A stretch of DNA of 64,000 nucleotides from Paenibacillus mangrovi (GTDB lineage Bacteria > Bacillota > Bacilli > Paenibacillales > Paenibacillaceae): the NCBI RefSeq assembly GCF_022898935.1, contig NZ_JALIRP010000003.1, positions 62,001-126,000 on the forward strand, read 5' to 3'. Position numbers and translations under genes: made by a program. Below the pieces are notes generated by a model. That model had not been told where the DNA came from, searched no databases, and was given only the letters and a program-made list of their open reading frames with translations. Below, piece by piece: positions 36,601-46,339 of this stretch. Within the stretch, counting starts at the first letter, position 1. Each line of letters opens with the position of its first letter.

Positions 36601-36650
36601 AAAACACTCTACTTTTTAAAGGTAAAATCGCAAAAACACTGTAGTTTTAC
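36601..36650 (-). promoter_or_regulatory. Direct repeats upstream of the transporter operon, candidate AraC-type operator
   Basis: AAAACACTCTACTTTT (from 36601) and AAAACACTGTAGTTTT (from 36633) are 32 bases apart, about three helical turns, on the same face of DNA. AraC-family proteins bind such direct repeats, and the regulator gene lies just upstream at 36817. The second copy contains the near-palindrome ACTGTAGT. Confidence 0.6.
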
Positions 36651-36659
36651 GCTAAATAG

Positions 36660-36710
36660 CCCCGCAAAGTGGTGCCTTTGCTTCGCAGCCGATTCAGGTA
36701 CTTTGCGGGG
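36660..36710. repeat. Perfect 11-bp inverted repeat
   Basis: CCCCGCAAAGT (36660-36670) and ACTTTGCGGGG (36700-36710) flank a 29-base loop between the regulator gene and the transporter promoter. No T run follows on either strand within 15 bases, so it is either a weak terminator after the regulator or a leader structure. The rest of 36711-36816 shows nothing clear. Confidence 0.7.
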
Positions 36711-36816
36711 GACCCCGATTCTTTAGATACTAAAACGCAAAAGCTGCCCCGGAAGAAGTCGCTTCAGCATGTAACCTTTAAACTGAAACGGCTTACGGGC
36801 AGCTGCTAATGTCTCC

Positions 36817-39126
36817 CTATTCCTCAATGACTTTTTTAAAACGATATTCTTTAGGCGTTGTACCAAACTTCTTCTTAAAGAGCTTAAAGAAATAACTTTC
36901 GTTACTGTAGCCCACCATCTCCATAATCCGTGAGATGCTGTAATCTTTGTTTTCAAGAAGCGTGAGCGCATTGCGCAGGCGGACCTCATTGATATATTCG
37001 CTGATCGACATCGATTCCTGCTGCCTGAATTGCTTGCTCACATGGGCGGATGATAATTTCATGGCGGTCGCTATACTCTGCAGGCTTAGATTGACATCTT
37101 CATATTGCTCCTCAATCATTTCTTTGATCGTATCAATTAAAATCTGATTTGACTGCATTTTGAAGTCCTGTGAGCGCTGATGATGAATTTCTTCAAATAT
37201 ATCCGAGAACATGTTGAACATGGCCTGCAGCGATTCTTGTTTGAGCAGCTGCTGGTATTGATATTTGAAGTCCAAATTCACTTGTCTGACAGAGCGATTA
37301 TTCATATCCCCCACCGCTTGATTCAGAATGGCGAGCAGATGAAAAACGGAATACATGATGTTGTTATAATGCAAACTTTCCAATTGATGAAACAAAGCTT
37401 CGAGCTGCTCGCGGAATTTATGGCTTTGACCGGACTTGATGGATTCTGAAATTTTCTTCTCCACATCAGCCGGGAATTGGAAATGTCCGTTATTTTCTTT
37501 ATTCCGTTCGACAAGATCAGATGTGATAATACAAGATTTCCCATAAATAATGCGATAGGACGCGTTCTCCAGGACCTGTCCATATTGACGGGAAAGCTGG
37601 CTGTATTCCTTCGTTTCATCCCCGATTGAAATGGAGAGCGAAATTCGGTAGTAAGCATTGATCGTTTGCTGGAGCTCTTGTAAGATTCCTTTCAGATTAT
37701 CCAAATGCATACTGGAGCCTTCATGGGCTTCCCCTAGCAGCAGCACAAAATGATCATTTTGCATCGGTACAATTTCACAGTGCAAATCTCTCGCTAAAAT
37801 TTCCTTCGTAATATTGGCAATCGCAAATTTATAGAGACGCTTATCGGAATCGCTGGATTGCCTTTCGAAGTTCTCCAGGTCATCGATTAAAAGCACGCAA
37901 AGACGCAGCTTGTGATGGAGATCGATATCCCACTGAATCTGCTGGATCTCCTGCGGCGTTAACAGGCTGGCATCAGAGATGAGTCTTCGGAGTGCAAAGG
38001 TTTTGAGCTGATCCCTCTGCGAATACTCTTCCTTTTCCAGCTTGACTAATTTGTGCATCGCATCTTGATATTCGTTGGTAATAAGCTTGAGCTCATCGAG
38101 ATCGGATCGTTTTTCCACCCCGCGAAGCCGCTTCCCGAACATCTGCTGCAGCATATTTTCAATAGGCCGATAGAGTCGATAGGCTATTAAAAAGGAAACC
38201 GCTATGGATAAAATGAGAACTACGCTGATAATCATCAAGGATATCTTGCGCATCTCATGCAGCTTCCCGAGAACAACATGATAAGGCTGTACACTCGCAA
38301 TAATCCAATCACTCTGACTCGATGACGTGAAGCTAAGTATAAACTTGTCGCCGCTGCTCTCATGGATGAGATAATCCTGATCGACACCGGCCTCGGCTCG
38401 ATTTCGAATCACTTCTCGGTATTCATCCAAAGGAATGGGAGTACTCATCGTCGTTTCCAGAAGCGGCGTACCCGACTTGTCTGTAACAAAAATAGCACCC
38501 TGTTGTTCACTGTCCACATGATTCAAGTTACTAATATTATCGAAAAGCCAGGATGGCTTTAAGGTCACAATCAGCTTGCTGTCTGTTAATTCCTCATAGA
38601 TAAACATCGAGAAAACCGGTGACTTTGCCTGCTCGCCCGAAATGGGAATAAACTTCAGCCTGGGGATTTCTTTATGCGACTTTATATAGCTGGACAGCAA
38701 ACCGTTCATGCCATCGTCCGAACATTTGATGCTGCTTTGGGTCGAGTAGTAACATTTCGTATTGGCGTTATAGATCGTAATGCTTTGTAAGAACATGGAC
38801 CCGGAAACCGTTTTTTCTAATCTGTTCAGCTTCTGTGCGAGTTCTCCTTTATCCATGACGGACGTATTCAATAAATAAACGACATCCGGATCCATATAGG
38901 TGGAAACCGTTATATTTTTGACCGTTTCATTTAAGTTATCGATGTTATATTTAATCTGTGAAAGCACTTTCAAATCTGCCTGCTGCTGCATTTGGAGCAT
39001 CTTATTCTCAGAAGTGTAGTACAGCAGCGAAGAACTGACCGTTAGAAAAATAACCGTAACGACAGAAATAGAGAGGAGTAACCGGAAAAGATATTTCCTT
39101 GATTTATACATGGGAAGAATGTTCAT
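36817..39126 (-). CDS. Membrane-anchored AraC-family regulator with extracellular sensor (YesN/YtdP-like)
   Basis: 769 residues. Membrane segments near 12-35 and 295-318 bracket an extracellular cache-like sensor domain. A HAMP/helical linker and a degenerate middle domain follow, then a C-terminal AraC HTH pair (LSLQSIATAMKLSSAHVSKQF and SISRIMEMVGYSNESYFFKLF, ending FGTTPKEYR). Such regulators sense sugars or binding proteins outside the cell and activate nearby transporter genes. ATG follows AGGAGG. It lies 9 bases after the lactonase gene. Confidence 0.92.
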   Translation of the reverse strand: MNILPMYKSRKYLFRLLLSISVVTVIFLTVSSSLLYYTSENKMLQMQQQADLKVLSQIKYNIDNLNETVKNITVSTYMDPDVVYLLNTSVMDKGELAQKLNRLEKTVSGSMFLQSITIYNANTKCYYSTQSSIKCSDDGMNGLLSSYIKSHKEIPRLKFIPISGEQAKSPVFSMFIYEELTDSKLIVTLKPSWLFDNISNLNHVDSEQQGAIFVTDKSGTPLLETTMSTPIPLDEYREVIRNRAEAGVDQDYLIHESSGDKFILSFTSSSQSDWIIASVQPYHVVLGKLHEMRKISLMIISVVLILSIAVSFLIAYRLYRPIENMLQQMFGKRLRGVEKRSDLDELKLITNEYQDAMHKLVKLEKEEYSQRDQLKTFALRRLISDASLLTPQEIQQIQWDIDLHHKLRLCVLLIDDLENFERQSSDSDKRLYKFAIANITKEILARDLHCEIVPMQNDHFVLLLGEAHEGSSMHLDNLKGILQELQQTINAYYRISLSISIGDETKEYSQLSRQYGQVLENASYRIIYGKSCIITSDLVERNKENNGHFQFPADVEKKISESIKSGQSHKFREQLEALFHQLESLHYNNIMYSVFHLLAILNQAVGDMNNRSVRQVNLDFKYQYQQLLKQESLQAMFNMFSDIFEEIHHQRSQDFKMQSNQILIDTIKEMIEEQYEDVNLSLQSIATAMKLSSAHVSKQFRQQESMSISEYINEVRLRNALTLLENKDYSISRIMEMVGYSNESYFFKLFKKKFGTTPKEYRFKKVIEE

Positions 39127-39135
39127 GGTTCCCTC

Positions 39136-39972
39136 CTATCGTAAATCATAGATCCTGACTGCATTATGGCCAAAAACATGATCGATTTCGTCAGCGGACA
39201 AAGACATGGACAGCGCTTCCTCAATCATGGACCTCATTTCCGTGAAACTGCCTGCTTGCAAACAAATCGGCCAGTCGCTGCCGAACATCAATCGGGAAGA
39301 ACCGAACTCCTGAATAACATGCTGAATATAAGGCTGTATCACTTGAGTAGGCTTAAGGTCGCCAAATGGCCCCTCCGTCGCCAGTCCGGACACCTTACAG
39401 GAGGTACGTTCAAATTTCGCAATGGAGCGCATTCCGTTCGCCCATAGTTGATAGTTTTCCCCTGACAAATCCGGCTTGCCCAGGTGATCGACGACGGCCG
39501 ATAGGTTTGGCACATGCCCCAATAGCTTGACCATCCCTGCCAAAGCAGGTGGACGAACCAACAAATCAACAGGACAATCGTCCTCAGCAAGGATGGATAA
39601 ATTATGTATAAGCTGCTTGTGTTGCCCCCACTCTCCATCTGTGAAATCCGGAAAATTAGGACGAATCCCCACAAAACGCGGATGGCTTCGAAAACGAAGA
39701 TAATGCTTTTCAAAATCTGATGCATTGATATCAAGCCAGCCCACTACACCAATCAAGGTTTCCTCTTTGTCGCACAAATCAAGCAGAAATGCAGTCTCTT
39801 CCATCGTCGGCGCCGCCTGTACAACAATGGTCCCCTGAACACCGTTATGTAATTCATCTTTTAACAAGTCCGGCATATAGTCTTGAAATAGTATCGGACC
39901 AGAGGCTGGAGTTAGCCAACCATAATCCCCCCGGTCCAGTCTCCAGTAGTGCTGATGTGCGTCAATCATCAT
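39136..39972 (-). CDS. Amidohydrolase-family sugar lactonase (L-fucono-lactonase type)
   Basis: 278 residues with the COG3618 amidohydrolase pattern: metal-binding DAHQHYW at the N-terminus, FVGIRPNFPDF, the His-containing AVVDHLGKPDL, and GSDWPIC with the catalytic Asp near the C-terminus. Members hydrolyse L-fucono-1,5-lactone, L-rhamnono-lactone or related lactones. With GH95 and the aldo-keto reductase it forms the first steps of oxidative fucose breakdown. Two adjacent ATG codons (39972 and 39969) are possible starts. Confidence 0.88.
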   Translation of the reverse strand: MMIDAHQHYWRLDRGDYGWLTPASGPILFQDYMPDLLKDELHNGVQGTIVVQAAPTMEETAFLLDLCDKEETLIGVVGWLDINASDFEKHYLRFRSHPRFVGIRPNFPDFTDGEWGQHKQLIHNLSILAEDDCPVDLLVRPPALAGMVKLLGHVPNLSAVVDHLGKPDLSGENYQLWANGMRSIAKFERTSCKVSGLATEGPFGDLKPTQVIQPYIQHVIQEFGSSRLMFGSDWPICLQAGSFTEMRSMIEEALSMSLSADEIDHVFGHNAVRIYDLR

Positions 39973-40075
39973 GTCCTACAACCCCATTCCTGATTTTAGC
40001 AGATTTACTTCTTTATTGATTACATTATTCTGACTTGTGCTATTTTTCAAGAAAAAAGTATTTTTATGTAATATA

Positions 40076-40096
40076 AAAACGGAGGCAACGCCTCCG
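40076..40096 (-). terminator. Terminator after the GH95 gene
   Basis: CGGAGGC-aac-GCCTCCG (40080-40096) is followed on the minus strand by TTTTTATATT. It stands 90 bases after the GH95 stop, so the lactonase-regulator pair probably has its own promoter in 39973-40075. Confidence 0.88.
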
Positions 40097-40188
40097 TTCT
40101 CAGGTACTCCCTTTTTAATCGCTATATTGGTCCCACTGCAAGTTAGAAGCAGGTCTATCTCCGTCAGTATAAGGTACGGGGGATTCAT

Positions 40189-42555
40189 TTAAAACTGGAG
40201 TGAAACTTTTTGATCTTTGCTAATCTCTAAGGACAGATAGCCCTCGATCGGTTCAAGGGTCCGGTCCTTCTTTCCTTCTTCACGGACAATTACCGGTTTA
40301 TCGGATTTCATTCTAAATGTATTGTCGACACAGCAAGCGAGCTCCAGCCGACTGACTTGCATGCGATCCCAGCTAAGGGATAGTTCGAACCCTCCGCGAA
40401 CGCGAAGGCCCGAGAATGATCCGCTCTGCCAAACGGAAGGAATCGCAGGCAATAATTCGACATACCCTCTGTGGGATTGAACAAGCATCTCTGCAATACC
40501 CGCCGTATAGCCGAAATTCCCGTCAATCTGAAAAGGAGGATGGGAGCCGAGCAGATTCGGAGAGATGCCGCTGCCTCTTCCCTCATATGCTGTAACGATG
40601 TTAAAAATGCGCTCTAGCAACAGAAAAGCGCGTTCCCCATCCTTCAAACGGGCCCATAGACAAACCTTCCACCCCAGACTCCAGCCTGATCCAGCATCAC
40701 CGCGCCTGTTCAACGTTTGCCGGACAGCATCCTGCAAAACACCCTCTGTCAGTTGATTTCCTGGATACACTCCGTAAAGGTGGGAAACATGACGATGGTC
40801 CTGATATTCATCCTCATAGTCCACGAGCCATTCTTGAAGTTGGCCGTATTTGCCGATTTGCATCGGATGCAGACGTGCCTTGGCGGCAGCCATCCGCTTC
40901 ACCCATTCATCCTCCACGCCAAGAACGGTGGCCATCTTCAAACAATTTTCGAATAAATCGTCGATGAGTTGAAGATCCATCGTTGCGCCTTGCGTGACCG
41001 CTCCGAGCTTACCGTCATTCGAATAAAAATGATGCTCCGGCGATGTCGAAGGCGATGTAATCAGATATCCGCTTTCATCCTCCACAAGCCAGTCCAGGCA
41101 AAATTCAGCCGCGCCTTTCATAAGCGGAAACGCCTCGTCGGCGAGAACCCGCTTATCCTGCGTATACTCGTAATGCTCCCATAGGTGGCGGCACAGCCAA
41201 ACCCCGGACATCGGCCAGAATGCCCACGCCGGATCTCCGTGCCGCTCGGCGCCTACAGGCTGTGCATGTCTCCATAAATCCGAGTTGTGATGCGCCGTCC
41301 ATCCGTTTAGCCCAAACCGCTCCTTGACCATTTTCCTGCCGTTTACCGAAAGTTCCTGAATCGCCTTGAGCAACGGACGGTGGCATTCGGACAAATTCGT
41401 CACTTCCGCAGGCCAATAATTCATTTCCGTATTAATATTCAGCGTGTAATTGCATCCCCAAGGCGGCCGCACCATATCGTTCCATATCCCCTGCAGGTTG
41501 GCCGGCTGCGTCCCTTCCCGGGAAGAGGCAATCAGCAAGTAGCGTCCGAAATGAAATAACAAGGCAACCATTTCCGGGTCGCTAGCACCATATTTTTGAA
41601 TCCGCTTATCGGTGTCAAGTTTTTCGTCCCCCTGAGCACCTTCCCCTAGAGTAAAATCGACTCGATCAAACAGTTCGCGGTAATCGCGTATATGCTCCTC
41701 TTTCAATTGATCGTAAGAAATTTCCATCGCTTTCGAAAGAATTGACTCATTTAGACGGGCCAGTATGTCAAAATCGGTGCCGGGCAATTGATCGTAGCCG
41801 TTGAAGGACGTTGCGGCAGCAAAATAAAGAACGACGTTCGTCGCGTCTTGTACACTTAGCTTGCCATTCCGATACACTGCTTGACCGTCTTCGATCGAAG
41901 CACCCATTCTTCCCTCAAAATGAATCGCTTTCGTATTGCCAAATTCCCCGTACACAATCGGCTGCAAATCCTCTTCATAATAACCCGGTGCACAGTATTC
42001 AGGACAAAACCCTCGCAAGAACAATGCATTGTCATCTTGCAACGTAAATGCTCTGTGCGGACTGTCCAAGGTCACATCGAAGTTAAGCTGCTTGGGAATG
42101 GAGCTTGTCAGACGGATTGCGAGCACTTGATGAGGGTTTGAAATAAAAGCCTCGCGCGTATATTCGACAGGACCAATCGTGTACGTTACCGAAGAGAGCG
42201 CGCGTTCAAGGTCTAGCAACCGTTTATACTGCCGGCCTTCCTCGCCATGCATAAAGCGTATTGTTAAGTTCCCAAGAGGCATATACACTTGCGCATAAGG
42301 GCCGAACATGTTTTTCGTCTCCTCGTCCGCCTCACTGTATTTGTGTTCTCGAAGGAACTGCCTCACTTTCTTGAGCGATTCCCGGTCATCATGAGGCTTA
42401 TACCGACTTGGGGGACCAGACCACAACGTATCCTCGTTCAGTTGAAAGCGATCCTCTCCTACGCCTCCAAAATGCATGGCACCTATTCTTCCGTTGCCAA
42501 GAGGCAATGCTTCCGACCAGTGCATCGCAGCCTTGCTGTATGATAAACGTTTCAT
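40189..42555 (-). CDS. GH95 alpha-L-fucosidase-type glycoside hydrolase
   Basis: 788 residues, no signal peptide, so it acts on imported oligosaccharides. It opens with the GH95 hallmark WSEALPLGNGRIGAM and QLNEDTLWSGPPS. Further family segments are PANLQGIWND, NINTEMNYWPAEVTNLSECH, TSPSTSPEH and QIDGNFGYTAGIAEMLVQSH near the catalytic Asp region. Known members are inverting alpha-1,2-L-fucosidases and some alpha-L-galactosidases. It releases the L-fucose (or L-galactose) that the oxidative pathway genes downstream would consume. Confidence 0.93.
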   Translation of the reverse strand: MKRLSYSKAAMHWSEALPLGNGRIGAMHFGGVGEDRFQLNEDTLWSGPPSRYKPHDDRESLKKVRQFLREHKYSEADEETKNMFGPYAQVYMPLGNLTIRFMHGEEGRQYKRLLDLERALSSVTYTIGPVEYTREAFISNPHQVLAIRLTSSIPKQLNFDVTLDSPHRAFTLQDDNALFLRGFCPEYCAPGYYEEDLQPIVYGEFGNTKAIHFEGRMGASIEDGQAVYRNGKLSVQDATNVVLYFAAATSFNGYDQLPGTDFDILARLNESILSKAMEISYDQLKEEHIRDYRELFDRVDFTLGEGAQGDEKLDTDKRIQKYGASDPEMVALLFHFGRYLLIASSREGTQPANLQGIWNDMVRPPWGCNYTLNINTEMNYWPAEVTNLSECHRPLLKAIQELSVNGRKMVKERFGLNGWTAHHNSDLWRHAQPVGAERHGDPAWAFWPMSGVWLCRHLWEHYEYTQDKRVLADEAFPLMKGAAEFCLDWLVEDESGYLITSPSTSPEHHFYSNDGKLGAVTQGATMDLQLIDDLFENCLKMATVLGVEDEWVKRMAAAKARLHPMQIGKYGQLQEWLVDYEDEYQDHRHVSHLYGVYPGNQLTEGVLQDAVRQTLNRRGDAGSGWSLGWKVCLWARLKDGERAFLLLERIFNIVTAYEGRGSGISPNLLGSHPPFQIDGNFGYTAGIAEMLVQSHRGYVELLPAIPSVWQSGSFSGLRVRGGFELSLSWDRMQVSRLELACCVDNTFRMKSDKPVIVREEGKKDRTLEPIEGYLSLEISKDQKVSLQF

Positions 42556-42629
42556 ATCGTTCTACCAACTCCTCATCCAGAATTTATTGCTTTTTGGCGA
42601 TCATTTTTTTCCTCCAATTACAACAAGAA

Positions 42630-42647
42630 GCGTGAGAAAACTCACGC
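42630..42647 (-). terminator. Hairpin terminator after the second binding-protein gene
   Basis: GCGTGAG-aaaa-CTCACGC, followed on the minus strand by TTCTTGTTG. The T run is poor, so termination may be partial and allow read-through into the GH95 gene. Confidence 0.6.
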
Positions 42648-42674
42648 TCCTTCGTTCAGCTCAAGTGATATCCA

Positions 42675-44252
42675 TTATTTCTTAAAAGTCTCGTCATAGG
42701 CTTTATTGATAAGTTCCAGAGCTCGGTCAGAGCCAAGTTTTTTAACCTGTGGTACAACTTGTGAATCCCAGGTATCAATGCTTTGCTTACCGATTATCAC
42801 ATTTACCGAAGCTTCCTCTACATAGGTATCAATAGCCGTTTTGAGGTCGGTATATTCTTTTTTCGCATTAGCATCGCTAAATTTTGCACCAAAGGTTGGC
42901 TTGCCAAAACCTTTGTTTTCTTCCAAAAATGCTACAGATTTTTTCATGGCAGCACCATTTAACTCAAAAGTATTAATGGCAGCTTGATTTACAACACTGA
43001 AAAGGCTTTGGTCGTTTAGCCCCGCATTCTTAATGGTACCATTTGGTGTAGCAGGAGTTTGAAAATCCTTTAAAAATTTCACAGTACCATCGGAATTCTT
43101 TTGATAAGATTCGCCTTCAATACCAAATTGCATTGCATCGATACCTTCCGGGCTGTACATCCAGTTCAGGAAATTAACCAATTCATCTTTGTATTTAGAT
43201 TGGTTTGAAATCACTTTGTAGCTTCCTAAATAGCCACTTAAAACACCGGTACCAACTCTTTTATTGTTGTAAGCAGGTTGAAGCATAGCCGTAAATTCAA
43301 AACCCTGTGGAATTTTGCTTCCCATTTGTTGAACAATCTCGTCGCCAACTTGTGGGTAGTCAAAGGTCACAAAACCTTTGTTTGTAGCTAAGAGTTCATT
43401 CCATTCTTCATCGGTAATCGTAGCAAAGTTTGGATTTAATAAGCCTTCGGAATACAATTTATTCAAGTAAACCAACGTATCCTTGTAGGCTTGGCTTTCT
43501 GGACCGAATAAATATTTTTGCTCTACATCGTCAAGATAGAAAGTGTTACTCGTTCCTCTATAGTAAGCTTGGTTGCCAATTAGGTGAGACGTCCCCCATC
43601 TTACAAAATAGGGATAAGAATCTGGGTAAAGTTTCTTCAGTTGAACTAAGGTATTGTATAAATCGTCAAACGTTTCGAACTTCGTGGATAGATTGTTTTT
43701 TGCAAAAATATCAGTTCTCCCAAGCATAACTTCGTCGGCACGATATGGTACATCATACATTCTTGGGGCGCCATAATATTTGCCGTTAGGCGAACGAGTC
43801 AGATCCATAGCAGGTGGATATTTTTCCAACATTGCTTTGTAATTATCAAGCTTCCCTGCTTCCATATAAGACGTTAAATCTAAGAATGCTCCTTGTGGAC
43901 CATAACGGTCCGCATTATCGCTTGATAACGTCATCAAATCAGGTAGTGATCCAGATGCTAACATGGTATTCAATTTTTGTGTATAGTCTGCACGGGCTAC
44001 GCTAATGGGTTTGATTTTAATATTTGTGTACTTTTGAATGGTCTTAAAAATTTCTTCGTCGCCAGTGTATGGGGTATTAGACATAAAAAACCAAGAAACT
44101 TCAATTGGTTTTTCGCTAATTTTTTGTTCGGCGGCATTGGGGTCTGATGTCTGTGACGGCTCTGTGTTTTTGGCAGATTCGCTTGGCTTACTACTGCACC
44201 CTGCAGCAAACAACATAATGACAGCTACAAATAAGGCCAAAAATCTTTTCAT
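42675..44252 (-). CDS. Carbohydrate ABC transporter substrate-binding lipoprotein (second system)
   Basis: 525 residues. The signal peptide ends in LFAAGCSSK (lipobox), then a Ser/Thr/Glu linker to about residue 50. The binding domain has DYTQKLNTMLASGSLPDLM and RYGPQGAFLDLTSYM, as in LipO/YtcQ-type binding proteins. The coding sequence is distinctly AT-richer than the GH95 gene beside it. ATG follows AAGGAG. It works with the two permeases just upstream. Confidence 0.92.
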   Translation of the reverse strand: MKRFLALFVAVIMLFAAGCSSKPSESAKNTEPSQTSDPNAAEQKISEKPIEVSWFFMSNTPYTGDEEIFKTIQKYTNIKIKPISVARADYTQKLNTMLASGSLPDLMTLSSDNADRYGPQGAFLDLTSYMEAGKLDNYKAMLEKYPPAMDLTRSPNGKYYGAPRMYDVPYRADEVMLGRTDIFAKNNLSTKFETFDDLYNTLVQLKKLYPDSYPYFVRWGTSHLIGNQAYYRGTSNTFYLDDVEQKYLFGPESQAYKDTLVYLNKLYSEGLLNPNFATITDEEWNELLATNKGFVTFDYPQVGDEIVQQMGSKIPQGFEFTAMLQPAYNNKRVGTGVLSGYLGSYKVISNQSKYKDELVNFLNWMYSPEGIDAMQFGIEGESYQKNSDGTVKFLKDFQTPATPNGTIKNAGLNDQSLFSVVNQAAINTFELNGAAMKKSVAFLEENKGFGKPTFGAKFSDANAKKEYTDLKTAIDTYVEEASVNVIIGKQSIDTWDSQVVPQVKKLGSDRALELINKAYDETFKK

Positions 44253-44283
44253 GATATATCTCCTTTTTAGTAAATTTTATGAA

Positions 44284-45177
44284 TTATCCTTTAATTGAGC
44301 CAACCATTAGACCCTTGACAAAGTACTTTTGTAAAAAAGGATAAATACACATAATAGGAAGGGTAGTAATGACAATGGATGCCATTTTTAAAGATTCCGT
44401 TGCCGAGTGATTTAATGCAGTATAAGCGTCTTTTTCGCTTGGATTGAAGGTTGCAGATACCAAGATATTTCTTAAAATCATCTGCAAAGGATACTTCGCA
44501 GTGTCATTTAAGTAAAGCAACGCATTGAAATATCCATTCCAAATGCCAACAGCTGTAAATAAACCGATGGTTGCCATGATTGGCTTGGAAAGTGGCAAAA
44601 AGATTTTTACTAATATTTGAGGATCAGTGGCCCCATCAATGTAAGCAGATTCACTTAGGCTCTCCGGTATATTCCTAAAGAAGGATCTCATAAGAATAAT
44701 GTTCCATGCGGTCAACGCCCCCGGAAGAACCATAACCCAAATGGTGTCTAATATATGCAGGGACTTATAAGCCAGATAGGTTGGAATCATACCGCCACCA
44801 AAAAACATGGTTATAAGGTACACCTTGGAGAGAAATGAACGCATTTGAAACTTATCTTTGGAAAGCGGATATGCTGTTAGTGCTGTGAAAAATAAGGTAA
44901 AAAACGTTCCAAGCGCAGTATACACAATCGTGTTTTTATATGCCGTGAAAAAAATAGGATGGTTTATCATGGTCTTGTATGCACCTAGGTCAAAACCTTT
45001 TGGAAAAAAAGTAACTTTCCCCGCAATGACTTCTGCGGGATCGCTAATAGACACAGAGACAACGTAAACAAAGGGATAGAGCATAGCCAGTACAACAATA
45101 GCCAAAATGATGTACACAACGGAAAGAAAGACCCGATCTCCCATTGGTGCTTTGATTTTGTAAGGATTCTTTTTCAT
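44284..45177 (-). CDS. Carbohydrate ABC transporter permease (YtcP-type, second system)
   Basis: 297 residues, six segments. The EAA loop is ESAYIDGATDPQILVKIFLP and the C-terminus ends LQKYFVKGLMVGSIKG. It starts 4 bases after the stop of the partner permease. AT-rich like its two neighbours. Confidence 0.93.
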   Translation of the reverse strand: MKKNPYKIKAPMGDRVFLSVVYIILAIVVLAMLYPFVYVVSVSISDPAEVIAGKVTFFPKGFDLGAYKTMINHPIFFTAYKNTIVYTALGTFFTLFFTALTAYPLSKDKFQMRSFLSKVYLITMFFGGGMIPTYLAYKSLHILDTIWVMVLPGALTAWNIILMRSFFRNIPESLSESAYIDGATDPQILVKIFLPLSKPIMATIGLFTAVGIWNGYFNALLYLNDTAKYPLQMILRNILVSATFNPSEKDAYTALNHSATESLKMASIVITTLPIMCIYPFLQKYFVKGLMVGSIKG

Positions 45178-45181
45178 GACA

Positions 45182-46144
45182 TCACCATAAACTTTCCTTT
45201 AGGAGTTTTCTGGAGAAATAGTTTGCTCCTAATAAAAAAACAATGGAAACCAAACTGTTAAACAATCCAATAGCACTTGAAAATCCATAATCTTGGTCGA
45301 TTATACCTTTACGATAAACATAAGTAGAGATAACATCGGCAACATCATATGTAGCAGGGCTATACATTAATAGAATTTTATCGAGTCCAACGCTGATAAT
45401 ACCGCCAATGGATAAAATTAACAAAGTAATGATGGTAGGGCGGAGGTTGGGCAGGGTGATGTGAATAATCTGTTTAAACCTAGAACAGCCATCCATCTTA
45501 GCCGCATCATACATTTCTGCGTCAATCCCTACAATGGCCGCCAAGTAGAGTATGCTGGAATAACCAACTCCCTGCCAAATACCTGAGCCAATATACAAGC
45601 TTCTAAAGAAATCCGATTCGTTAAAAAATTGGATAGGGGCAACACCGACTTGTGCTAACAAGTCATTTACAATACCACCATCACTAAAAATGGATTTCAT
45701 AATGCCCACAATGACAACAACCGAAATAAAATACGGTAAATACGTAGCGGTTTGAACAAATCTCTTCAATTTTGGATGTACCATTTCGTTAATCAACAAA
45801 GCCAGAATAATGGGTGCGGGAAAAGACCAAAGCAAGTCAAAAAAACCAAGAACAAACGTGTTTTTTATAATTCTAAAAAAGTTTGGATCATTAAAAAACC
45901 GAGTAAAGTTATCAAAGCCAATCCATTCAGAGCCGCTAATTCCTAAAAACAAACTGTAATTTTGAAAAGCAGTTACGACACCGACCATGGGATAATAAGC
46001 AAACAAGGCAATCATGATTAACCCTGGCAACGACATCAGCAACAGAAAGCGGTTACATTTCCAATCGTAATTTAACTTAGAAATAAACGACTTTTTAGGT
46101 ATTTTTAATGACTTTTTATATGTTTTTTCGGTAATCGTCGACAA
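45182..46144 (-). CDS. Carbohydrate ABC transporter permease (LplB/YteP-type, second system)
   Basis: 320 residues opening with a TTG start at 46144 (MSTITEKTYKK) behind GAGGTGA, 4-5 bases away. Six segments; the N-terminal KLNYDWKCNRFLLLMSLPGLI and EAA-like loop YDAAKMDGCSRFKQIIHITLP are typical. First gene of the second transporter operon. The region upstream contains a cre-like site (46329) and remnants of another gene. Confidence 0.92.
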   Translation of the reverse strand: MSTITEKTYKKSLKIPKKSFISKLNYDWKCNRFLLLMSLPGLIMIALFAYYPMVGVVTAFQNYSLFLGISGSEWIGFDNFTRFFNDPNFFRIIKNTFVLGFFDLLWSFPAPIILALLINEMVHPKLKRFVQTATYLPYFISVVVIVGIMKSIFSDGGIVNDLLAQVGVAPIQFFNESDFFRSLYIGSGIWQGVGYSSILYLAAIVGIDAEMYDAAKMDGCSRFKQIIHITLPNLRPTIITLLILSIGGIISVGLDKILLMYSPATYDVADVISTYVYRKGIIDQDYGFSSAIGLFNSLVSIVFLLGANYFSRKLLKESLW

Positions 46145-46195
46145 GAGCTCACCTCATCCCCTTTTTCTGAAACGATCGAATTACTTGAGGCCCAC

Positions 46196-46339
46196 TCATT
46201 CGCTGCCCTCGATCCTCTTGGTCGGAAGAACTCCTTTCGCGAACGAATGCCAGCAGCCGTACCGGAACCGATCCCCGTTTGGGTCAATTGCATACCAAGA
46301 CACCCCTTTCTTTACAAGTTCTACTAGATGTAAGCGGAT
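46196..46339 (-). pseudogene. C-terminal gene remnant upstream of the second ABC operon
   Basis: An open frame without start codon reads LVKKGVSWYAIDPNGDRFRY, continues GCWHSFAKGVLPTKR and ends in TGA at 46196-46198. It is protein-like (Trp, Tyr and Gly rich) but only 47 residues remain. I cannot name its family. It marks a break at the edge of the AT-rich ABC block. Confidence 0.4.

Noticed and set aside
36660..36710. The 11-bp inverted repeat as a definite terminator of the AraC gene
   Set aside because: No T run follows on the minus strand and the loop is 29 bases, so I list it only as a repeat.
46105..46293. A 62-codon minus-strand frame before the second ABC operon
   Set aside because: It overlaps the permease start in another frame, and a different frame in the same stretch reads as a better protein remnant.
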